Below are positions 1-6,873 of a DNA stretch of 7,867 nucleotides, in pieces. The stretch is taken from NCBI GenBank assembly GCA_025655635.1, contig JAHXIM010000003.1, forward strand, positions 1 to 7,867, read 5' to 3'. The position numbers and the translations under genes are program-made. The number at the start of each line of letters is the position of its first letter. The stretch's first letter is position 1. Source of the stretch: a gamma proteobacterium symbiont of Lucinoma myriamae. Its GTDB lineage: Bacteria > Pseudomonadota > Gammaproteobacteria > GRL18. The notes under the pieces were generated by a model. The model made no database searches. It was given only the letters and a program-made list of their open reading frames with translations, and had not been told where the DNA came from.

Positions 1-111
1 TTATGACAGGTAAGTCTTTGGCGAACCTTATGAGTGCTCTCATGAACCGATTAGTTCCGAGGTTGAGTTAAAAGGGGAACACTGATGACAAAAACATTTT
101 AAATATTCACA
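1..111. other. Operon-distal region without an assignable gene
   Basis: Two short frames overlap here. The plus strand is open from the left edge to a TAA at 69-71 (MTGKSLANLMSALMNRLVPRLS from ATG 3) and could be the end of a convergent gene. The minus strand is open from ATG 43 to the edge (MRALIRFAKDLPVI) and could be the start of a further operon gene, but no good ribosome binding site precedes it. A small inverted repeat, ATGAG-TGCT-CTCAT (30-43), lies in the middle. There is no GC-rich hairpin followed by a T run in the minus-strand direction, so I see no intrinsic terminator for the tra operon. Confidence 0.3.
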
Positions 112-333
112 TTAAGGCGCTACATAACCTTTTATTAAAGTAACAACACCTATTATAAATAAAATAATAAGAAATATTCTTGTTCCAACTTCAATAAATC
201 TTGCTTTCCAAAGCGAACCATAACTTTCAAATTCCTGTACACCTCCAGCTCTAGTTCGTAAAAATCTTCTTTTTTCAAGCCATAAATTGAGACCTATAGC
301 TATACAAATAAGTAAAATACCAATAAACATCAT
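112..333 (-). CDS. Small two-segment membrane protein, unrecognised
   Basis: This 73-residue protein has a hydrophobic N-terminus (about residues 2-18), a charged centre with LEKRRFLRTRAGGVQEFESY, and a second hydrophobic segment (about 50-68, RIFLIILFIIGVVTLIKG). That suggests a hairpin across the inner membrane with a positively charged, probably cytoplasmic loop. The start is the first of two ATGs at 333, with AAAGGAA 7 nt upstream. It begins 26 nt after the traC stop, so it is very likely the next gene of the same transcript. I do not recognise the family firmly. Its position corresponds to the traB/traA end of the IncP operon, but I see no resemblance that would justify either name. A transfer-channel accessory or an entry-exclusion-like role is only a guess. 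Confidence 0.72.
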   Translation of the reverse strand: MMFIGILLICIAIGLNLWLEKRRFLRTRAGGVQEFESYGSLWKARFIEVGTRIFLIILFIIGVVTLIKGYVAP

Positions 334-359
334 AATTATATTCCTTTATCTTTTTAAGA

Positions 360-3300
360 TTAGCGACGAACTGCTTTTTTTGTTTGTTGTTCAAGCTCCT
401 GAGTCTTTTCAAGCTCCTGTATTTTATCTTGATGCTTTTCAATCACTTTATCCATCACTGAACGGAGTTGACGCTTAACCCCTTCTTTACCTAATTTACT
501 CTTATGAGCTAAGTCATTAAAATCAGTGAACAACTTATTTTCACCTGAAGCAAAAACGGGCTTCATAAATTTTCCATTTACTGCTTTTGCAGCCTCTTGA
601 CCTTTTTCAACGCCAGGATTGATATTCCTAACTTTCTTTTCATATAAGTCATCATCTCCAGCAATAATAATAGGTTTGTCAGGAAATTTCTCATGTAATG
701 CTTTAGCAACATGTATTAAATTACCTGAATCAAATGCTGCAACCGTTGGCTGTTCTGAGCCTTCAGACAATGAATTAGCAGTAGAATAACCTTCCGATAT
801 AATCAGGACAGGTGCATCCTCTAATGCTTTCATATCGCCTCCAACAATATGAAAGCAACCTTCTTTTTTCCCATCTTTGGCAAATCGTTTTGTACCATCT
901 TCCTGTATGTATTGCATTGTCCATTGCTTTTCATTGGCATCAATCACTGGTAAATAGGTTTTCTTTCCTTCTAAATCAGTTAGAGCACCAGGTAAAGCTT
1001 TAATCCCTTTGTTTTGCATATAAACAGTGGGTTCTTTAGGTTTAACCAATGTCTTAGCCTGATTACTGACCCGTTCAGCGGTTTGCTCCTGATCTTCCTG
1101 TAATTGCTCCTTACGTGCCTGTAACTTATTAGCCGCTTCTGCCATCATTTTAGCCTTGTCTTCAGGCGTTAAAGTATAGCCTTTTGACTTCCATTTCATT
1201 TCAAGCTTAGAGCGGTTATTTATCATGTAACCTGCTGGCTTTCCGTCCAAATGCCCTATATAAAATCCAGATTTTTGCCCCTTCTTGTCACCATCTACTG
1301 AGATACGATGTTTTTCACCGTCCATTATGGGATGCTCACCATCAACAACACAGCCAACCGAACGTAACGCATCCGAAAATTCTTCTTGAGGTGTCATAGC
1401 TGGCCCCTGGCTATTAACATTCTCTGGCAACCATTTTTTGAGTTTATCCATATCTGCTTTTGGCCCTGCATACCAGGATTTCATGCTACCACCTTCCCAT
1501 TTAGCCCCTGCTGTTTTAGCAGCTCCCCTTTCTTCATAAGGAACTGCCAGATAAACACGTCCCTTGGTAGTAGATTTCTCTTCTGAAGCCTTCTGAGTTG
1601 GTTTTACTCCATCCTTTGACCATTTATCAAAAGGCTTAGAATCCATTCCTTCAGGAATATACCAGGACGTTTTTTGACGATCCCATTTAGCCCCTAAGTC
1701 TCTGGCTTCTTCTTTCTCTTTAAATGGTACGTTAATAAATGTTTTCTCTAATTTAATATCCTGTTTATTTTCAATGTCTGCAATACGATTTTTCATATCA
1801 TAATCATTAAGTAATGCTGATAATTCAGCATCTTTTCTGGCATCTTTGGCGGCTGTAATATCTTCTTTTGTGCTATCAGGATTATTACTAATGACCTCTT
1901 CTTTTATTCGAGCTGCTTGAGCGGCTTTTTCATTAAGATTTTCATAATTGGCTAAAGTTGAAACGAGAAGAATTTCAGAAGAATAAACCTTACTACTAAA
2001 TTCCTTATCATCCTCTGGCAATTCATTACGCTGCCAAAATTCATTAACAACACCAACAGGTATCATATTTTCTATGATTTCAATGGACTTTTCTAATTGC
2101 TCTTCATTCATGCGTTCTATTGCAGGAAAATTAGTTTTTGTTTGTTCAATAACCCATGATTCAGAGGATTGTTGTTTTTCTTGCTCTTTTTTCTCAGCTC
2201 TACGCTTTGAGTGTTGGTTTTCAATTGGAGTATTAGGTACTGGCCCCTTAGTCTTTATTATAGATTCTGAAACTTGTTGCTTATCCTCACTATCAGCTAT
2301 AGATTGCCCGTATTGTTGCTTGGGCTTTTCCCCTTCCACCAGTGTTCTTGCTGTTATGTCAAAAGCTTGAGCTAATCCTTTTCGTTCCAGATAAGCATTG
2401 CTGTGGTTAAAATCATCTGCTTCAAGACCAAAAACAGGGGAAAGAGCATTATGAGCTTGATCATAAAAAGCTTCAGGCTCTTTACCAGTAACATCTAAAA
2501 TAGTATTCAGTCCTTGGCTATTTAATGCGTCTTTAAGAGAATCACCTTTAAAGCTCTCAAAATGACTAAAATCAACGTCAGGATCATCCTTTAAAACCCG
2601 ATCTATTGGAACAGATAAAATCTCTTCAATTTGCTCATTCTTCATCTCTATGTTCTTATCATGAAGCTCTATCATTGTATTTATTCCACTATTTTTTAAA
2701 TATTCTGAATCAAGACCTCTAATAGCTTCTTTGAATGCCTTAACGGTAGAATCTTCTATAACAGGCTCTTTTGAATTCTGCTCTTTGTCCCGTAAAACCT
2801 GACCAACCAGATTTGCCTTGTCTTTTTTAGAGTCCATATCAACTAAGTAGGCGATATCATCATCATTGGGGCGAATACTATACCTATGGCTCTCAAGTTG
2901 ATCTGAAGATTGTTGTAGACCTTTATAAATCACACTCGCTTGTTTAAAATCAGGCTTATTATAAATAGACATTTCTTGAGTAACGTTAAAAACAAAACCT
3001 TCATCCGTCAGTGGTAGTGATTTTTCTTTTGCTAATCTCATAGCAGTTACAATAGGAGCATCCAATTCTTTTTGAGAATTTGAGATAAAATCATGATCTT
3101 CTTCCTTCACGCTATAACCGTGAATTCGCTCTAAATAATCTTTCATGTCATCATGAAGATTAATATCATTATTTTTATCCTGTTGAATATTTTGTTCCAG
3201 GCTCAACACATAATCCTGTATTTTTTCTGCATCGGCTGCGGCCCTGAAGATTTCCAATGGATCTTCTTCTAAGTTTCTAATCCATGACTTTACATAAGCG

Positions 3301-4079
3301 ACATGCTGACCAGGATCATGCCCTATTCCCAATTCCTCACCAAGGATCATACTTGAAATTTCAGCTCTTAATTCCTCTTTAGCATAACCATCACTACCAA
3401 AAGGATGCCCCATATCTCGATCAAGCCTCGTTTCGTGGCCTGTCCAGTGGCCCAGTTCATGTAAGGCTGTCGCGTAGTAATTATCAGGGGTTGGAAATTG
3501 AGTTTTATCAGGTAAGCTAATTTCATCAGAGAAAGAGTTATAAAAGGCACGATCTTGATCACTATGATTAATTTTTGCTCCTGAAGATTGTAGAATTTTC
3601 TCCGCTCTATCGAGATCAGCCCAATTATTCTCTTTTTTCTCAAGTTCTGGCAATCCATCTATTTGTTCAGCATTAAAAACAGTCGCCATAAAAACCTTTG
3701 GCCGTTCTAATCTGACTTTAATTTTGACCGCTTTTCCTTCAGAATCAAGAACGGGCTTTCCTGTATTCTTATCTTTTTTTATTTTTTCTTCAGAAAACTT
3801 CCAGTACTGGATTGGAGTACCTTTTTCACCCTTTTTGACTTGAGCATCAAGTGAACTGGCCTGATTGTATGTCATCCATCGGTTGTCATCATGATTTTGG
3901 CTCATGAGTTGGATCACATTAATACCTTTATACCTGTTTCCTGTGGTTGGGTTAAAAGGCATCCCTGTACCTGGTTCCCAAGGCTTTTGCCAAGGTGCGG
4001 TTCCCTGCTTTAACTGTTCGATTAGTTTCTCGGCAACAGTTTCATGAAATGGTTTCTTTTCTTTTGTTTGTCTGGCCAT
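360..4079 (-). CDS. traC: TraC-type conjugative primase with ArdC-like N-terminus, 1,239 aa
   Basis: RP4 TraC is a DNA primase exported to the recipient to start complementary-strand synthesis; its N-terminus resembles the antirestriction protein ArdC. Numbered from ATG 4079, residues about 10-140 form the ArdC-type ssDNA-binding domain (FHETVAEKL, APWQKPW, RYKGINV). Residues about 150-290 are its metallopeptidase-like part, with HELGH at 207-211 and a likely third ligand in EELRAE (235-240). Residues about 300-775 are a variable, helix-rich linker. Two DUF5710 modules follow at about 780-820 and 840-884, each with the (G)AKW signature. The C-terminal primase has EGYSTA (1096-1101), a variant of the EGYATA motif of TraC primases whose Glu is the Toprim acid, then GDDD (1141-1144) and FTDFNDLAH (1184-1192). 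The tail is coiled and basic. RP4 TraC1 is about 1,060 residues, so this is longer mainly in the linker. The frame is intact despite several A/T runs. Confidence 0.93.
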   Translation of the reverse strand: MARQTKEKKPFHETVAEKLIEQLKQGTAPWQKPWEPGTGMPFNPTTGNRYKGINVIQLMSQNHDDNRWMTYNQASSLDAQVKKGEKGTPIQYWKFSEEKIKKDKNTGKPVLDSEGKAVKIKVRLERPKVFMATVFNAEQIDGLPELEKKENNWADLDRAEKILQSSGAKINHSDQDRAFYNSFSDEISLPDKTQFPTPDNYYATALHELGHWTGHETRLDRDMGHPFGSDGYAKEELRAEISSMILGEELGIGHDPGQHVAYVKSWIRNLEEDPLEIFRAAADAEKIQDYVLSLEQNIQQDKNNDINLHDDMKDYLERIHGYSVKEEDHDFISNSQKELDAPIVTAMRLAKEKSLPLTDEGFVFNVTQEMSIYNKPDFKQASVIYKGLQQSSDQLESHRYSIRPNDDDIAYLVDMDSKKDKANLVGQVLRDKEQNSKEPVIEDSTVKAFKEAIRGLDSEYLKNSGINTMIELHDKNIEMKNEQIEEILSVPIDRVLKDDPDVDFSHFESFKGDSLKDALNSQGLNTILDVTGKEPEAFYDQAHNALSPVFGLEADDFNHSNAYLERKGLAQAFDITARTLVEGEKPKQQYGQSIADSEDKQQVSESIIKTKGPVPNTPIENQHSKRRAEKKEQEKQQSSESWVIEQTKTNFPAIERMNEEQLEKSIEIIENMIPVGVVNEFWQRNELPEDDKEFSSKVYSSEILLVSTLANYENLNEKAAQAARIKEEVISNNPDSTKEDITAAKDARKDAELSALLNDYDMKNRIADIENKQDIKLEKTFINVPFKEKEEARDLGAKWDRQKTSWYIPEGMDSKPFDKWSKDGVKPTQKASEEKSTTKGRVYLAVPYEERGAAKTAGAKWEGGSMKSWYAGPKADMDKLKKWLPENVNSQGPAMTPQEEFSDALRSVGCVVDGEHPIMDGEKHRISVDGDKKGQKSGFYIGHLDGKPAGYMINNRSKLEMKWKSKGYTLTPEDKAKMMAEAANKLQARKEQLQEDQEQTAERVSNQAKTLVKPKEPTVYMQNKGIKALPGALTDLEGKKTYLPVIDANEKQWTMQYIQEDGTKRFAKDGKKEGCFHIVGGDMKALEDAPVLIISEGYSTANSLSEGSEQPTVAAFDSGNLIHVAKALHEKFPDKPIIIAGDDDLYEKKVRNINPGVEKGQEAAKAVNGKFMKPVFASGENKLFTDFNDLAHKSKLGKEGVKRQLRSVMDKVIEKHQDKIQELEKTQELEQQTKKAVRR
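1428..1742 (-). repeat. Two tandem DUF5710 modules within TraC
   Basis: Bases 1742-1620 encode TFINVPFKEKEEARDLGAKW and the following SWYIPEG; bases 1562-1428 encode RVYLAVPYEERGAAKTAGAKW and the following SWYAGPK. Both share the pattern (V)PY/F-(E/K)E-x-A-x-x-GAKW-x(6-7)-SWY typical of DUF5710. About 20 residues separate them. These modules often accompany DNA-processing domains on mobile elements and may bind nucleic acid, though that role is inference. Confidence 0.8.
3447..3461 (-). other. HELGH zinc-binding motif codons in TraC
   Basis: These codons encode the HExxH motif of the ArdC-like metallopeptidase domain, in the context ATALHELGHWTGHETRLDR. Both histidines and the glutamate are intact. 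Proteolytic activity in this family is not something the sequence can prove. Confidence 0.8.
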
Positions 4080-4086
4080 GAAATCA

Positions 4087-4284
4087 TTACTCCTTGCTAT
4101 CAATCAGGTCAATATTACTTTCTTCAGCATCTTGTTCACTTAGGGCATCTTCCATAAATGCTCCCGCAGCTTCGGCTTCTTCTGGGTCAAATTCCGCTTT
4201 ATATCCTGGCGTCAAAGAATCCTTCAGCTTTTCATGAACAGTATCAACTTCTTCATTCATTGTTTTTTCTGTAGTGTCATTCAT
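4087..4284 (-). CDS. traD: Small acidic TraD-like conjugal transfer protein
   Basis: This 65-residue, strongly acidic protein lies between the topoisomerase and primase genes, exactly where IncP plasmids carry traD. Its core, AEAAGAFMEDALSEQDA (about residues 37-53), resembles the AGAFxEDAL motif I recall from proteins annotated as TraD. That match is from memory. There is no membrane segment, cysteine or catalytic signature, so the molecular role is unknown. High acidity and small size would suit a protein-protein adaptor, but that is a guess. This TraD is unrelated to the F-plasmid coupling protein of the same name. The ATG at 4284 overlaps the topB stop and has AAGGAG 9 nt upstream. The TAA lies 7 nt before the traC start, so translation of all three genes is probably coupled. 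Confidence 0.75.
   Translation of the reverse strand: MNDTTEKTMNEEVDTVHEKLKDSLTPGYKAEFDPEEAEAAGAFMEDALSEQDAEESNIDLIDSKE
4090..4095 (-). promoter_or_regulatory. Ribosome binding site deciding the traC start
   Basis: AAGGAG here lies 10 nt before ATG 4079 and runs directly into the TAA stop of the small gene upstream. A longer reading from TTG 4103 would add eight residues but starts upstream of this site and overlaps traD. ATG 4079, giving MARQTKEKKPFHE, is therefore preferred. Confidence 0.8.
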
Positions 4285-6332
4285 CCTGCTTTTCTCCTTG
4301 CTTTTAACTTTGACTTACTTTTAAGACCTGGTTTACGTTTGGCCCTTGGTTTAAAAAGTGGTTGCCCTTTTGCATCCTGATAAGTCTGCTTACATTCTGG
4401 ATGATTAGAACAACCCCAAAAATACCCGTCTTGTCCTGGTATGCGATTTAAAGTTCCTGTTTTACAGCTTGGGCAAGAGTGAACTTTATAACCAGGTATG
4501 GTTAATTTCCCAAGCTCTTTACCCTGCTTCACTAAATTGATTAATGAGCTTTCAACGCCATTGAGAAAACTATCTAGTTGAACCTCATTCGCTTCAATTT
4601 TATTCATTGAAGCTTCCCAATAAGCGGTCATATCAGGGATTGTTGAGACTTGAGGAAGGATCTTAATCAGTGTTCTTGCTACTTGTGTTGATAAAATTGA
4701 CTTCCCTTTTTTAGTAATAAAATTTCTATCAAAGAGTGTTTTAATAATATTACCCTGAGTAGCAGGAGTTCCAATTCCATCACTTTCTTTTAATAATTGT
4801 TTTACCTTCTCATTACTCACAAATCGAGCAATACCAGACATGGCCGCTAAAAGTGTTGCATCAGTAAAAGGCTTTGGTGGTGTTGTTTTTTTATCAGAAA
4901 GAGTGACAGAATGAACATTGATAGCATCCCCTTTCTTAACAATAGGCAATGATAAATTTTCATCCTCTTCATTTTTCTTTTTATCATCTGAATTGTTTTT
5001 ATCAACGCCTTTCCAGCCATTTTTAATAATGGTTCGCCCTGAAGCTGTTAAGGTTTCATTATTCACTTCAAGCGTTAATTTAGTTTGCTGATATTCATGA
5101 ACAGGATAAAACTGTAATAAATACCGAAAGGAGATCAATTCATAGACAGCTTTTTCAATGTCAGATAGATTTACATTGCCTGTTTTAGGCGTTGGGATAA
5201 TGCCATGATGAGCGGTTACTTTTTTGTCATTCCAAACAGGAGACCGTAACTTCGTATCAACACCATCAATCACACTGGAAAGCTCTGGTATATGATTGGT
5301 AATTGCTGCTAGAACATCGGGTATATCTTCCGTATGTCCTTCAGGTAAATACGAACAGTCTGAACGTGGATAAGTCACTATTTTATGTGTTTCATAAAGC
5401 GACTGAACCACTTCTAAAGTCTTATCAGGTGATAGGTCTAACTTTGTCGAGGCTAACATCTGAATATCTTTTAAAGCAAACACCGAAGGTGGATTGGTCT
5501 TTTTCTTTTTAACATCTACATCAGTCATTAAGCCTGGTTGATTCGTTAAAGCTTTTTCAATGGCTTGAGCATGTTCTTTACTGATTAAACGTCCATCATC
5601 ATCTAAATAATTCTCTGATTGCTCCCCTGCTTTCCAAGTGGCTTTAAACTGTCCTTTTTCTGCATTAATTAATGTGGTAATTGTGTAATAAGGTTTTGGC
5701 TTAAAATTTTCAATTTCCAAATCTCGACGAACAATAAGACCTAGTAAAGGAGTTTGCACACGACCAACAGATAACACACTGGCATAACCTCCAGCTTTTC
5801 CTAGAACAGTGTAAAGTCGGGTCATATTAATACCGTAAAGCCAATCAGCCCGACTTCTGGCTAAAGCTGAGTCAGATAACCCCTTATATTGGCTATTGTC
5901 CGTAAGGGAGCTTATAGCCTTTTTTACAGGTGCAAGGTTTAAATCATTAATCAACACCCGTTTTATTGGTGCATTCGTTCCAACTGACTCAATCACTTCA
6001 TCGACTAATAATTGACCTTCTCGATCTGGGTCTCCTGCATTTACTATTATATCGGCTTGCTTAATCAGCTTTTCTATATTGTTATAAAGCTTGTCATTGG
6101 ACACTTGTAGTTGCCAGGCTTCAGGAATAATTGGCAATGTACCCAATTCCCAATTTTTATAAATTGGATCATATTCTTCAGGTGGCACTAATTCCATAAT
6201 ATGACCCACACACCAGGCCACAACATCATTATCACCACAACGAATACAATCCCCATCTCTCTTGTGAGGCTGTGGAAGTCCTTCAGCTATTGCTTTCGCC
6301 AAACTAGGTTTTTCTGCTATAAATAATCTCAT
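4281..6332 (-). CDS. topB: DNA topoisomerase III, plasmid TraE type
   Basis: This is a type IA topoisomerase of 683 residues, intermediate between chromosomal TopB (about 650) and RP4 TraE (about 740). It breaks and rejoins one DNA strand and decatenates DNA during plasmid replication or transfer. The Toprim domain occupies about residues 1-150, with Glu7 in FIAEKPS and the acidic pair Asp101/Asp103 in NAGDPDREGQLL. The catalytic tyrosine is Tyr321 in VTYPRSDCSYLPEGH, the TopB signature. GIGTPATQGNIIKTL (about 520-534) is also typical of the family. The C-terminus has one C4 zinc ribbon (Cys620, Cys623, Cys641, Cys647) and then a very basic tail (KPRAKRKPGLKSKSKLKARR), likely to bind DNA. All expected active-site residues are present and the frame is clean. 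The start is ATG 6332 with AAGGAA upstream; the stop overlaps traD as ATGA. In the IncP order this position is traE. Confidence 0.96.
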   Translation of the reverse strand: MRLFIAEKPSLAKAIAEGLPQPHKRDGDCIRCGDNDVVAWCVGHIMELVPPEEYDPIYKNWELGTLPIIPEAWQLQVSNDKLYNNIEKLIKQADIIVNAGDPDREGQLLVDEVIESVGTNAPIKRVLINDLNLAPVKKAISSLTDNSQYKGLSDSALARSRADWLYGINMTRLYTVLGKAGGYASVLSVGRVQTPLLGLIVRRDLEIENFKPKPYYTITTLINAEKGQFKATWKAGEQSENYLDDDGRLISKEHAQAIEKALTNQPGLMTDVDVKKKKTNPPSVFALKDIQMLASTKLDLSPDKTLEVVQSLYETHKIVTYPRSDCSYLPEGHTEDIPDVLAAITNHIPELSSVIDGVDTKLRSPVWNDKKVTAHHGIIPTPKTGNVNLSDIEKAVYELISFRYLLQFYPVHEYQQTKLTLEVNNETLTASGRTIIKNGWKGVDKNNSDDKKKNEEDENLSLPIVKKGDAINVHSVTLSDKKTTPPKPFTDATLLAAMSGIARFVSNEKVKQLLKESDGIGTPATQGNIIKTLFDRNFITKKGKSILSTQVARTLIKILPQVSTIPDMTAYWEASMNKIEANEVQLDSFLNGVESSLINLVKQGKELGKLTIPGYKVHSCPSCKTGTLNRIPGQDGYFWGCSNHPECKQTYQDAKGQPLFKPRAKRKPGLKSKSKLKARRKAG

Positions 6333-6340
6333 TTTAATGT

Positions 6341-6346
6341 TTCCTT
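6341..6346 (-). promoter_or_regulatory. Ribosome binding site of topB overlapping the traF stop
   Basis: AAGGAA lies 8 nt before the ATG at 6332 and shares bases with the TAA stop of traF (6347-6345). It supports the chosen topB start. Ribosomes finishing traF would be delivered to topB, so a failure to shift at the A7 run could reduce coupled translation of topB. Confidence 0.7.
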
Positions 6347-6623
6347 ACCATATTAAAATTGGGTGAATAACGCTTTTTATCTGAGCCTTTTCAATAATGC
6401 CAAAATAACGAGCATCAAAAGACTTACTACTGACATCACCCATTAACAAAACTTCACTATCATTCAGAACAACATTCGTGCTCGGAATAGGCATTTTTCT
6501 ACCAAACTTATCTTCAATAAAGGGCTTACTGCCAGGCAAAAATTCACCATTCACTTTTACCCCTTCAATTGAAATATTAACTACATCTTTTTTAGCCGCT
6601 AAAATTTTTTTCATCATGTAACT

Positions 6624-6660
6624 AAGCTCACCAGGGCATAAACCAGCTTCTAAATACCCT
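6624..6660 (-). promoter_or_regulatory. Candidate stem-loop / H-type pseudoknot just after the traF A7 run
   Basis: One nucleotide after the A7 run, AGGGUAU (6660-6654) can pair with AUGCCCU (6639-6633). This is a 7-bp stem with one G-U pair and a 14-nt loop. Within that loop AAGCU (6649-6645) can pair with AGCUU (6628-6624), which would make a pseudoknot. The 1-nt spacer is shorter than the 5-9 nt usual for frameshift stimulators, and the stems lie in codons for conserved TraF residues. Chance pairing is a real possibility. Confidence 0.25.
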
Positions 6661-6661
6661 C

Positions 6662-6668
6662 TTTTTTT
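6662..6668 (-). other. A7 slippery heptamer at the traF frame junction
   Basis: On the coding strand the run reads GC AAAAAAA GAG. In the first traF frame it is phased gcA AAA AAA gag, the X XXY YYZ arrangement that favours -1 ribosomal slippage. Slipping back one base gives AAA AAA AGA GGG, which continues exactly into the conserved remainder of TraF. An eighth A would also restore the frame, so a one-base deletion or a miscalled homopolymer is equally consistent. No clear internal Shine-Dalgarno lies 10-14 nt upstream. Confidence 0.6.
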
Positions 6669-6873
6669 GCTTCTAAAAATACAGGATTTTGTGGAGGACA
6701 AATGATCACATAATCCCCTATTTTTGGCGTCGATGATTGAGTGAGATATAAACCTAATGGAATGCTTTTAGTGGTGTTCACTCTCAAACCAATCGCATAA
6801 CAAGCTGCACTAAAAAGTAAAAAGATAAGAGCTGATACGCTCGCATAGTAGGGAATACGACGAATTAAAGATT

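Noticed and set aside
1..111. Transcription terminator, attachment site or origin of transfer after the operon
   Set aside because: There are short direct repeats (GAACC, ATGACA) and one 5-bp inverted repeat, but no GC-rich hairpin with a T run, no tRNA end and no recognisable oriT nick region.
2074..2370. Plus-strand open frame of 98 codons opposite traC
   Set aside because: It lies wholly antisense to the intact traC frame, has a cysteine- and serine-rich composition typical of a shadow frame, and shows no ribosome binding site or recognisable domain.
3368..3658. Minus-strand open frame of 96 codons inside traC
   Set aside because: It overlaps the conserved ArdC/HELGH region in another frame. 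Its peptide is a frame-shadow of those motifs and has no similarity of its own that I recognise.
4080..4103. TTG start for traC at 4103
   Set aside because: It would add eight residues, but it overlaps traD and precedes the good AAGGAG site at 4095-4090, which is correctly spaced for ATG 4079.
6345..6701. Independent 118-residue gene starting at ATG 6701
   Set aside because: Its first 13 residues are out-of-frame translation of the TraF CPP region, and only sequence after the A7 run matches TraF. No ribosome binding site precedes it, so it is the second half of traF and not a gene of its own.
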